Source: Candidatus Roizmanbacteria bacterium RIFCSPHIGHO2_02_FULL_37_13b
GTDB lineage: Bacteria; Patescibacteriota; Microgenomatia; UBA1406; HO2-37-13b
Assembly: GCA_001789395.1 (NCBI GenBank)
Contig: MFZK01000005.1
Coordinates: 1-35,995, forward strand
DNA: 35,995 nt
Reading direction: 5' to 3'
The position numbers and the translations under genes were made by a program. Under the pieces are notes generated by a model. The model was not told where the DNA came from. It ran no database searches and saw only the letters and a program-made list of their open reading frames with translations. How positions within the stretch are numbered: position 1 is the first letter of the stretch; each line of letters opens with the position of its first letter. Shown here piece after piece: positions 25,717-32,993 of this stretch.

Positions 25717-26609
25717 GAATTTAATCCAATAAAGAAGTATTTTGTTGCTCCTGATTTGATTAATAAGGCTTCAAAATAATTCACATTAATTGCTCGTAAT
25801 ACATTTAGAAAAGGATGAGTGAAAATTAACAAATATTCTTTTATAGTGGGTTTTAAATTTATGAATGAATTACTAAGTTCTGGATGTAATTTTAATAATT
25901 TCTTTGCATAATATCCCATCATTTTATATCGCCTTGTTAATGATAAATAATCATATTGCTTAAAATGCTCAACTATATTTTTCTTATCAAAATATATTTG
26001 CAATCCTTTTTTTTCGAGTCTATAAGCAAGTTCAATATCATCGTATAAAGCATCTTTAAATATTTCATTAAATAAGCCATGCTTTAACATAAAGTTTTTT
26101 TTCATAGAGACATTACATGTATAAAAGTATCGAAAATCGACGATTCCACTTAATTGCTGTTTTCCAAACTGAAGATTCTGTTCATCAACGTTCCTCGTAA
26201 ATGAATTATTTAATGATATTTTTTTAGGCGTAATTACTTTACCAACAAGACATTTATTGTCCCCCCTGTTTTTTTGATGATAATTATAGTGATTGTTAAT
26301 AGAATCAATAGAAGGAAGTATATCGTCGTCAAGAAAAAGAATCACATTTCCTTTGGCAGATCGAATGCCAAAATTTCGAGCCGCTGCTGATCCACGATGA
26401 TTTGTTGTTAAACACCGAAACTTTTTTAAAGTTGCTTGTGAATTTATTGTATATTTCTTAAATTCTTTATTTCGATTATCATCCACAATTAACATTTCTT
26501 CCACATATGAAAGATTTTCAATAATTTTATTAATTACATTTAAAATCTCTGCGAAATCCTTTGTTCTCTCATATGTTGGAATGATAATAGACAACTTAAT
26601 ATCTTTCAC
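25713..26609 (-). CDS. Family 2 glycosyltransferase
   Basis: A 298-residue GT-A enzyme starting at a GTG codon (26609). Seen: LSIIIPTYERTKDFAEIL, MLIVDDNRN, NHRGSAAARNFGIRSAKG, and FLDDDILPS as the DXD site (about residue 114), with FKDALYDDIELAYRLEKKGL as the C-terminal catalytic-base region. It is the first gene of the glycan cluster and overlaps the next gene by 4 bases (ATGA). The 127 bases upstream are shared with the divergent lipase-like gene and are AT-rich. Confidence 0.87.
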   Translation of the reverse strand: MKDIKLSIIIPTYERTKDFAEILNVINKIIENLSYVEEMLIVDDNRNKEFKKYTINSQATLKKFRCLTTNHRGSAAARNFGIRSAKGNVILFLDDDILPSIDSINNHYNYHQKNRGDNKCLVGKVITPKKISLNNSFTRNVDEQNLQFGKQQLSGIVDFRYFYTCNVSMKKNFMLKHGLFNEIFKDALYDDIELAYRLEKKGLQIYFDKKNIVEHFKQYDYLSLTRRYKMMGYYAKKLLKLHPELSNSFINLKPTIKEYLLIFTHPFLNVLRAINVNYFEALLIKSGATKYFFIGLNS

Positions 26610-26699
26610 AAATTCAATCAGACTTTATATGCTGATATAGTTTTAACTTATTATAATTTCAGAAAGCCGCAATCTTGTATTTTTGATGATTATATTCCG

Positions 26700-26734
26700 T
26701 TGACGATATTGATTCATGCAGTTTATATTATAAT
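26700..26734 (+). promoter_or_regulatory. Promoter for the secreted hydrolase gene
   Basis: The -35 box is TTGACG (26700-26705). After 18 bases TATATT (26724-26729) follows, overlapping a TATAAT at 26729-26734. The ATG is at 26737, so transcription would begin at or just after the start codon. No Shine-Dalgarno is present. A leaderless message is predicted. Confidence 0.5.
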
Positions 26735-26736
26735 CC

Positions 26737-29412
26737 ATGAAATCAATATATATATTAGTTTTACTCGAGCTAGTGTTACTTTTGAGACCATTCAACGTAG
26801 AGGCAAGTTTAATTAGGTTTGAAAATAATCCAGTAATTGAAAGTTCAGAATGGTACGATATTAATGCAGTTTATTCATCTAGTACGGTATTACATAATGA
26901 TAAATATTATCTTTTTTATAGTGGTTATTTTGGAGGACAATATTCGATTAATCTTGCAGTTTCTCTGGACGGTATTCATTGGACAAAAGAATCCAATAAT
27001 CCGATTTTATTAACTAATACAAGCAATTCATTCATTTGTGAAAAAGGCATACATGATCCAGATGTAATTTTTGACGATTCAGATAATAAATTTAAAATGT
27101 GGTATGTTGCCGATTGTGATCCAAATACAACGGGAATTCCTAGATATTGGATTAAATATGCTGAGTCTAGCGATGGGATTTCATGGACTGTAAGAGATAA
27201 TCCTGTATTATCTCCAACAAACTCATGGGAAATTGAAGGTGTAACATGGCCAACGGTTATTAGACACTTGGACAAGTACCAAATGTGGTTTGCAGGTCGA
27301 AACTCACAAGGATTATGGCAAATCGGATACGCAGAAAGTTCCGACGGAATTTCATGGATAAAAAGAATAACTCCCGTTTTATCGCCCACAGAATCTTGGG
27401 AAGCAAGTGCTATTGGTGGACCGGACATTATTTATGATGGTAATCAGTATGTTCTTTATTATCATAATAGTATTATTTACGCGACATCCAGTGATGGTAT
27501 TACTTGGACAAAACCGTTAGACAATCCCATATTATTAAAACAGCCTAATGAAACATTAATGTGGTCACCTGACGCTGTCGTTACTAAGAATAACTTATTC
27601 ATTTACTACTCAGTTTTAATAAATGGTAAGTGGTCAATATATTTAGCGTCAACCTCACCAATTGTATTTTCTCCCTCCTCCTCCAAAATCATCCTCCTCC
27701 CAGGACTTTTTGGATCTTGGAATCGGGATGCGATTCTGCATAATAAGCCGGCTGGGGTATATGATTGGCAGCTCAACCTAATAGTCCATGATTATGATGG
27801 AATAATTAATTCACTAAAAAATATCGGTCAAGTCGAAAATCAGGATTTCTTTGTTTTTCCATATGATTGGCGAAAAAGCGTTGGGAGTTCCAGTGCTGAT
27901 TTAAATACTTTCATCACAGATAAAATTTCTGACACAAATACCAAAGTAAATCTTGTCGGTCATTCTCTCGGTGGCCTAGTCAGCCGGGTTTACGGTCAGA
28001 AAAATGACTCTGCAATAATAGATAAATTAATTACTGTAGGCTCTCCGCACAGTGGCGCGGCATTGACATATAAAGCTGTTGAAGGTGGCGAGATCGACGG
28101 ATCTTCACCACTTGATTGGCTTGGCAAAAAGTCAATATTAATGATGTACAAAAATAAATTTGAATCTGATCGCAATACTCTTGCCTCGATAGTTCCATCA
28201 CTTCTTGATCTTTTGCCAACTTACGATTATTTGAAAAATAAAGACAATAGCTTCGTTCCTTATGCCGGTATGCAAATTAAGAATAATACCATGATAAATC
28301 TAAATCCTACATTTTCCAATTTATTTAACCAACTTCATACTATCTATGGCGAAAAAGAAGATACTATCTTTGGATATAAGATCAATACCCGCAGTCTGAA
28401 AGACAAGCTGCTTGGCGATTATCCTGATGGCCGCCCCCAGCAGACTCTCTATGATATCGGCGACTCGGTAATTCTCTCAAACAGCGCTCGAGCCGGCAAC
28501 AATCAATATCCTTTATCAAATTTGGATCATGGAGAAATAATAAGAACGAAAACCGGTATTAAACAAATATTTGATATTTTGGGTTTGAACTACAGCGATG
28601 AGCAAATTGTCGAAGGCCAGGAATCTAAAATTAAACCCTCGTCACTCTATCTTTTATTATCTTCGGCAAAAAAGCATTTATCTGTCAGACATAACTCTAA
28701 ACTATATATTGATACTGAAGGCGCATTGTTAATTCCCGATGCCAAATCCGGCCACTATCAACTTGAAATCAATGGTAATGAACCGGATGAATATACGCTT
28801 TCACTTTTGCAAAACGCTGGTGATCAAGATTATTGGGAAACGATTACATCTGCGTTTAACCAGACATTTGAATTTGACTTTGACAGCCAAAAAATCAAAC
28901 CATTTCTCTTAACCCAAGAGAATCCTGCTGCAATATTTGATGATATTTTAAGTGAATTGTCTAAATTATCTAAAGAAAATCCTGATGCTGTCAATATCTA
29001 TAAAAAAGCGCTGGATGCTAAAAAAACATTTCAAAAAAATAACCAAATTCAACTTAAATCACAGCTCGATCAAATTCATCAAATGCTATTTAATCTCATC
29101 AAAAAACAACCGACTAATCAATATAATAGATATTTTGAATTAATTACTAAATTTGAAAATCTGTATCAATCGGTTCTTACTAAGAGTGTGAATAGTTTAT
29201 GCGGCATCAACTCTTGTCTTTTTAATTTGATTAAGGTCAAAAAAATGTTTACCAATTGTGAAGCATCAAAGAAATCTGCTCTCTTTTGCCAGGAAGCAGA
29301 AGAAAAAATGAATCTTCTAACCAAAATTGATACCAAGAAAAGTCCGTTATTAATCCAGATTATGAATCGGTCAATCGAGCAATTGTTAAAACTGGCCGGT
29401 AGCAAAATATAA
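26737..29412 (+). CDS. Secreted multidomain protein: beta-propeller, LCAT-like lipase/acyltransferase, helical tail
   Basis: An 891-residue protein with a signal peptide (about 1-23). Residues about 24-310 hold at least four repeats of the form YA-x-SSDGI-x-WT....P-V/I-L, resembling GH43/GH32-type five-bladed propellers. From about 316 an alpha/beta-hydrolase of the LCAT/lipase type begins (IILLPGLFGSWN). It has FPYDWRKS, the nucleophile elbow GHSLGG with Ser410, GSPHSG, and a likely catalytic His598 in LDHGE. Residues about 730-891 are a charged helical region with four cysteines. The hydrolase presumably acts on lipids or esters outside the cell, with the propeller as a possible glycan-binding part. 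The propeller half appears more AT-rich than the rest, suggesting fusion. Confidence 0.8.
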   Translation: MKSIYILVLLELVLLLRPFNVEASLIRFENNPVIESSEWYDINAVYSSSTVLHNDKYYLFYSGYFGGQYSINLAVSLDGIHWTKESNNPILLTNTSNSFICEKGIHDPDVIFDDSDNKFKMWYVADCDPNTTGIPRYWIKYAESSDGISWTVRDNPVLSPTNSWEIEGVTWPTVIRHLDKYQMWFAGRNSQGLWQIGYAESSDGISWIKRITPVLSPTESWEASAIGGPDIIYDGNQYVLYYHNSIIYATSSDGITWTKPLDNPILLKQPNETLMWSPDAVVTKNNLFIYYSVLINGKWSIYLASTSPIVFSPSSSKIILLPGLFGSWNRDAILHNKPAGVYDWQLNLIVHDYDGIINSLKNIGQVENQDFFVFPYDWRKSVGSSSADLNTFITDKISDTNTKVNLVGHSLGGLVSRVYGQKNDSAIIDKLITVGSPHSGAALTYKAVEGGEIDGSSPLDWLGKKSILMMYKNKFESDRNTLASIVPSLLDLLPTYDYLKNKDNSFVPYAGMQIKNNTMINLNPTFSNLFNQLHTIYGEKEDTIFGYKINTRSLKDKLLGDYPDGRPQQTLYDIGDSVILSNSARAGNNQYPLSNLDHGEIIRTKTGIKQIFDILGLNYSDEQIVEGQESKIKPSSLYLLLSSAKKHLSVRHNSKLYIDTEGALLIPDAKSGHYQLEINGNEPDEYTLSLLQNAGDQDYWETITSAFNQTFEFDFDSQKIKPFLLTQENPAAIFDDILSELSKLSKENPDAVNIYKKALDAKKTFQKNNQIQLKSQLDQIHQMLFNLIKKQPTNQYNRYFELITKFENLYQSVLTKSVNSLCGINSCLFNLIKVKKMFTNCEASKKSALFCQEAEEKMNLLTKIDTKKSPLLIQIMNRSIEQLLKLAGSKI

Positions 29413-29716
29413 CTTAAAATTTTGATCCAGTAACTATTATAAAGTTTGTTTTTTGAATGACTTTAATTTAAAGAAATATAGTAAATACTGGTTGACATAA
29501 ATTTTTATTTATGTCACACTGATATTAATTGCACTTAGACGTGCTTGGGAATCTCAATTATGTTGGTCAAACTTAGGTTTGAATTAAGTTCTAGAGCTTA
29601 TTAATCAGCCGATATTTTATCGGCTGATTTTTTTTATAGGGCTAGAACACCTAACCTACGCCGTTTTTTGGCAAGATTATTAACCTATTGCTTCTGATGA
29701 AAGGAGGTGAAAATAA
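29413..29716 (+). promoter_or_regulatory. Folded leader/intergenic region upstream of the TasA-SipW module
   Basis: This gene-free stretch of 304 bases holds a candidate promoter, TTGAAT (29453-29458) 18 bases before TATAGT (29477-29482). Four foldbacks follow: a perfect 10-pair hairpin at 29493-29516 (arms TGACATAAAT / ATTTATGTCA), GCAC/GTGC at 29531-29544, CAAAC/GTTTG at 29569-29582, and a strong terminator at 29603-29635. GTTCTAG (29588-29594) and CTAGAAC (29642-29648) could form an outer helix around the terminator. It could be an attenuator, a small RNA of about 145 bases, or simply the end of the upstream gene. I match it to no known riboswitch. Confidence 0.45.
29603..29635 (+). terminator. 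Strong intrinsic terminator
   Basis: Arms AATCAGCCGATA and TATCGGCTGATT (12 perfect pairs) with a 3-base loop, followed by a run of eight T (29628-29635). It lies about 190 bases after the lipase stop and 82 bases before the TasA-like start. Confidence 0.9.
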
Positions 29717-30295
29717 ATGAACAGAAAAATATTCGTGAGTTTATTTTCTATTGCTGTTATGGCTGTGATGGTAGGTGCCGTCACTTATGCATACTTTAGT
29801 GATAGTGGGACATCAAGTGGTAATGTATTTTCTACCGGGACTCTAGATTTAAGATTGTCAGATTCTGATCAAAGTGTTCAAGATAGTGTTAGTGCCAGTT
29901 TTGGAAGTACTACACTGGTACCTGGAAGTTGTACTAGTGTTCAAACACTTAATCTACGAAACAGTGGTACAGTCAATGCCAATCATGTCGAAGTCACATT
30001 GGATAACACTGCATCAGATCCAAACATGGCAAAATATTTGAGAATCGCCAGTCTAACTTATGATGGTGTCAATGTACTTGGACAAATAACCTTTGATAAC
30101 GGAAATGGATTTACCGATTTGGAAGATTGGGATCTTGATACTACCGCTCTAGATAATTTAGCGTTAACAAATCTCAATACTAATCACGCCTTAGATCTTA
30201 ATGTATGTCTGGATTCGTCAGCAGGTAATGATTTACAAGGCGATAATGTTACGGCAACATTTACAACAACCTTGAATCAAGATTCAAGTCAATAA
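29717..30295 (+). CDS. TasA/camelysin-like secreted protein with SipW-type signal
   Basis: A 192-residue protein. The N-terminus has a hydrophobic stretch and then AYFSDSGTSSGNVFSTGTLDL, the signature of substrates processed by SipW-type signal peptidases. The rest is a beta-rich domain of the TasA/CalY (M73) type, with the conserved LVPGSCTSVQTLNLRNSGTV segment (about residues 67-86). TasA-like proteins form extracellular fibres. A perfect Shine-Dalgarno AAAGGAGGTGA (29699-29709) points to high expression. The cognate signal peptidase gene follows 71 bases downstream behind a hairpin. Confidence 0.88.
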   Translation: MNRKIFVSLFSIAVMAVMVGAVTYAYFSDSGTSSGNVFSTGTLDLRLSDSDQSVQDSVSASFGSTTLVPGSCTSVQTLNLRNSGTVNANHVEVTLDNTASDPNMAKYLRIASLTYDGVNVLGQITFDNGNGFTDLEDWDLDTTALDNLALTNLNTNHALDLNVCLDSSAGNDLQGDNVTATFTTTLNQDSSQ

Positions 30296-30308
30296 TTTTT
30301 TTTATTTA

Positions 30309-30331
30309 GGGGGGATGAAGTTCATCCCCCC
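30309..30331 (+). other. GC-rich hairpin between the TasA-like and SipW genes
   Basis: Arms GGGGGGATGA and TCATCCCCCC (10 perfect pairs) around a 3-base loop. The T-run lies upstream of the hairpin, not downstream, so it is not a standard terminator on the plus strand. It may protect the 3' end of the tasA-like message and lower read-through into the peptidase gene. This is inference. Confidence 0.6.
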
Positions 30332-30366
30332 AGGGTTATGGGATTAGATCGAACATCGTTATTACT

Positions 30367-30948
30367 ATGAAAAAAATAATTAAATTAAGTTTTCAAACAA
30401 CAATTTTTGTACTTTTTGTCATGACGGCGGCAGTTCTGATCACTGCTAAGACTGACAAAGTCTTCGGAATTCAATCGTTTATCGTCGCCTCGGGAAGTAT
30501 GGAACCTACAATTCCTGTCGGAAGCGTCGTCTTTACTCAGAAAATGGCCAGTTACAAAAAAGGAGATGTCATTGCTTTTAAACAGGGCGATGTATCAGTG
30601 ACTCACCGCATCGTCAAAGTGACAAAAAATAATAGCACTATCAATTATCAAACCAAAGGCGATGCCAATAAAACTGCAGATCAAAATAAGGTTTCAGGTA
30701 AAGAGATAATCGGAAAGCAATTTGCATTTATTCCGCAATTGGGTAAATTTATGGTCTTTGCAAAGACCTTGCCGGGATTCATAATCTTTGTCATCATCCC
30801 GTCGCTTTTTTTTATCTCATTTGAGATGGCTACCGTATTAAGGGAGCTAGATAAACGAAATTTTGTATTGCCTGATCATATGGAAGATCTAAAAAAAATA
30901 AATCTTTATCAATATGTCCGTTACGAACCATATTTTAGAAATGGATAA
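30367..30948 (+). CDS. sipW: SipW-type (archaeal/ER-type) signal peptidase I
   Basis: A 193-residue membrane protease that cleaves signal peptides of TasA-like substrates. Membrane helices lie at about 10-27 and 132-157. The nucleophile Ser44 is in VASGSMEPTI. The general base is His80 (VSVTHRIVKV), in place of the Lys of ordinary bacterial signal peptidase I. TKGDANKTADQNKV supplies Asp99 and Asp105 of the ER-type group. The linkage with a SipW-type substrate upstream and another immediately downstream fixes its role. No clear Shine-Dalgarno is present. Its stop is directly followed by the next ATG. Confidence 0.92.
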   Translation: MKKIIKLSFQTTIFVLFVMTAAVLITAKTDKVFGIQSFIVASGSMEPTIPVGSVVFTQKMASYKKGDVIAFKQGDVSVTHRIVKVTKNNSTINYQTKGDANKTADQNKVSGKEIIGKQFAFIPQLGKFMVFAKTLPGFIIFVIIPSLFFISFEMATVLRELDKRNFVLPDHMEDLKKINLYQYVRYEPYFRNG

Positions 30949-31671
30949 ATGAACAGAAAAATATTATTTTTAATTTTTTTAGTCGCTGCCTTTGGCATCA
31001 TCGCTGCCAAATTTATATTTTCTTTTTTTACTGATACTGCTGTCTCAAGTTCAAATACATTTGCAGCAGCTGCAGAATTCCCGACTCCGATACCGACTAC
31101 CACTCCGACGCCGGGACCGACATCAACTCCGGGACCGACATCAACACCAGGCGTCACTCCAACACCAGGAATCAATGCTGGAGATGTAGTGATAAATGAA
31201 ATTAATTGGAGTAGTGCTGCTGATGAATGGATAGAACTAAGAAACACCACCTCTCACCCCATTGATATTTCTAATTGGGTCATCTTAAATGGAGGGACTG
31301 GTGGTAGTTCTGTCACAATTAATTCTTTCACAATCCCTGCAAACGGATTATTCTTAATGTCTAATAAAGATAAAAGTCAATCAGATATTAATATCGATCC
31401 AGATGAGGTCGACAGCGGTATCAGCTTTGTCGACAGCGGAGAACAGTTGACGTTGCAAACCAATACAGCTACAACAATTGATATAGCAAATGGAATGGGA
31501 GATTGGTTCTTTGGCACAAATAACGCTCCAAAAAAATCTATGGAAAGAAAGGATTCACCAGGCGATGGAACTGTTGGTTCTAATTGGCAGCATGCAACGA
31601 CTCATACTAATATGGACAATAACGGAACTAATGATCCTTATGGCACACCAAAAGCAGTAAATGGAAGTTAA
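30949..31671 (+). CDS. Lamin-tail-domain surface protein with SipW-type signal
   Basis: A 240-residue protein with an N-terminal hydrophobic segment and FSFFTDTAVSSSNTFAAAAE, the SipW-substrate pattern. A Pro/Thr-rich linker (about 45-74) follows, with tandem GPTSTP units. An LTD (lamin tail) domain covers about 77-235 (GDVVINEINWSSAADEWIELRN, IDISNWVI, FTIPANGLFLMSN). LTD domains in bacteria occur on secreted nucleases and surface proteins and probably bind other proteins or DNA. The ATG follows the sipW stop with no gap, so it is co-translated with its presumed peptidase. It is followed by a palindromic repeat pair. Confidence 0.87.
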   Translation: MNRKILFLIFLVAAFGIIAAKFIFSFFTDTAVSSSNTFAAAAEFPTPIPTTTPTPGPTSTPGPTSTPGVTPTPGINAGDVVINEINWSSAADEWIELRNTTSHPIDISNWVILNGGTGGSSVTINSFTIPANGLFLMSNKDKSQSDINIDPDEVDSGISFVDSGEQLTLQTNTATTIDIANGMGDWFFGTNNAPKKSMERKDSPGDGTVGSNWQHATTHTNMDNNGTNDPYGTPKAVNGS

Positions 31672-31683
31672 TTTCGATTAGTT

Positions 31684-31785
31684 TGTCATCGCGAGGCCGA
31701 AGGCCGTGGCGATCTCGTCAAATGTTTTAGATTTGACTAGATTGCTTCGTCCAAATACCAGACGGCTCTGGACCTCGCAATGACA
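31684..31785. repeat. Two palindromic repeat elements facing each other
   Basis: The left copy (31684-31731) reads TGTCATCGCGAGG at its outer end and GATCTCGTCAAATG at its inner end. The right copy, inverted (about 31731-31785), reads CCTCGCAATGACA at its outer end and ATTGCTTCGTCC inside. The pair can fold into one large foldback. It contains an ATG (31780) in frame with the RTX gene that is unlikely to be the true start. Confidence 0.85.
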
Positions 31786-31791
31786 TTAAGT

Positions 31792-32880
31792 ATGAAAAAT
31801 AGAATTATTAGAATAACAATAGGTTTTTTGCTTTTAAGCGGACTGATATTTTTCAATAAGGACAAATTTGATTTTTTAAAACCATCCATTGTCGAGGCAG
31901 TTGGGGACTTAGTCATCAGCTGGGGAGTAGCAGAAGGTAATCCCATATTCAATGTATCAAATATGGCACCGGGACAAAGTGAGCAGCGACAGGTTTCAGT
32001 CCAAAATAATGCATCGACGAGTAGACAAGTCGCTATCCGTGGATTAAAAAAGACAGAAACCGGAGGTTTGGCTCAAGCTTTTACAATTGTAATTAATGAT
32101 GGCACAAATGATCTATATGGCGGTACAAGTCCGACAGGTCCAAAGACTATTCAGCAATTTTTTGATGAAAGTGCTTTTGCCAATGGAATTCCTCTCTCAA
32201 CTTTAGTTTCAGGCGCGACAGTGAATTATAAGATCACGGCAAAGTTCAAAGAGGAATCAGGTAATGAATATCAAAATAAGCAACTTATATTTGATCTGAA
32301 AATCGGTATTAATGTCGATATGCCTCCGGAATGTCTGACAATGGTATTTGACAATGTAATATATGGGACTGAGAAAAAGGATAACTTAAGGGGAGGCCCG
32401 GGGACAAACTTAATCATTGGACTTGGAGGTAATGATTTAATTAATGGCGGGAGCGGTAAAGACTGCATCTTGGGTGGTAATGGCACTGATATTATTTTTG
32501 GCAATGAAAATGATGATGTCATCGATGGCGGAGCCAATAACGATATTTTATATGGCGGTGTCGGAAACGATGTCATCTATGGCGGGCTGGGCATCGACAC
32601 AATAAGAGGCGATGATGGTAATGATAAATTATATGGAGACGCGGCCGCAGATACGATAAATGGATGTAATGGTGATGATACAATCTATGGCGGAATCGGC
32701 GATGATTATATTACCGGAGATATGGGAAATGACACTATCTATGGTGAAGGAGGCAATGACAGGCTTTACGGAAATCCGAATAATGATTATTTGGATGGCG
32801 GAATCGGCAGTAATATCACTCATGGAGGAACAGAAATTGATACCTGCCTAAACGGAACAAAAATCCAGTGTGAGCTGTAG
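31792..32880 (+). CDS. TasA-like/RTX calcium-repeat secreted protein
   Basis: A 362-residue protein with an N-terminal membrane/signal helix (about 4-22). A beta-rich TasA/CalY-like domain (about 38-175) follows, with FNVSNMAPGQSEQRQVSVQNNAS and YQNKQLIFDLKIGI. About fifteen RTX-type nonapeptides (GGxGxDxhx) then run from about 190 to 340, for example GGVGNDVIY and GEGGNDRLY, which fold into a calcium-binding beta-roll. A short Cys-containing tail ends it. RTX proteins usually leave through type I secretion; here the N-terminal hydrophobic segment suggests the Sec route. I use ATG 31792, since ATG 31780 lies in the repeat. Palindromic repeats lie on both sides. Confidence 0.85.
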   Translation: MKNRIIRITIGFLLLSGLIFFNKDKFDFLKPSIVEAVGDLVISWGVAEGNPIFNVSNMAPGQSEQRQVSVQNNASTSRQVAIRGLKKTETGGLAQAFTIVINDGTNDLYGGTSPTGPKTIQQFFDESAFANGIPLSTLVSGATVNYKITAKFKEESGNEYQNKQLIFDLKIGINVDMPPECLTMVFDNVIYGTEKKDNLRGGPGTNLIIGLGGNDLINGGSGKDCILGGNGTDIIFGNENDDVIDGGANNDILYGGVGNDVIYGGLGIDTIRGDDGNDKLYGDAAADTINGCNGDDTIYGGIGDDYITGDMGNDTIYGEGGNDRLYGNPNNDYLDGGIGSNITHGGTEIDTCLNGTKIQCEL

Positions 32881-32886
32881 ATATAT

Positions 32887-32937
32887 TGTCATTGCGAGGA
32901 TCCGCTAACCAGCGGAGACGAAGCAATCGCATCAAAT
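32887..32937. repeat. Palindromic repeat element downstream of the RTX gene
   Basis: TGTCATTGCGAGGATCCGCT, a short GCGG-closed loop, then GACGAAGCAATCGC and ATCAAAT. It is the same family as 31684-31785 and 35856-35897, with a different central hairpin (CCGCT/AGCGG). It starts six bases after the RTX stop. Confidence 0.85.
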
Positions 32938-32993
32938 ATATAATTAATTTATTCATACCTACTCACCTCGTGAGGTAAGTGTATAAAACAACG

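Noticed and set aside
29483-29635. A known riboswitch class upstream of the TasA-like gene
   Set aside because: I compared the conserved cores of c-di-GMP, fluoride and SAM types from memory and found no match; only generic hairpins and a terminator are supported.
32350-32830. CRISPR-like or satellite DNA from regularly spaced GGCGG..GATGAT motifs
   Set aside because: The spacing is that of RTX nonapeptide codons in a long open frame, and the repeats vary as protein repeats do. No CRISPR array or cas gene is seen in the window.
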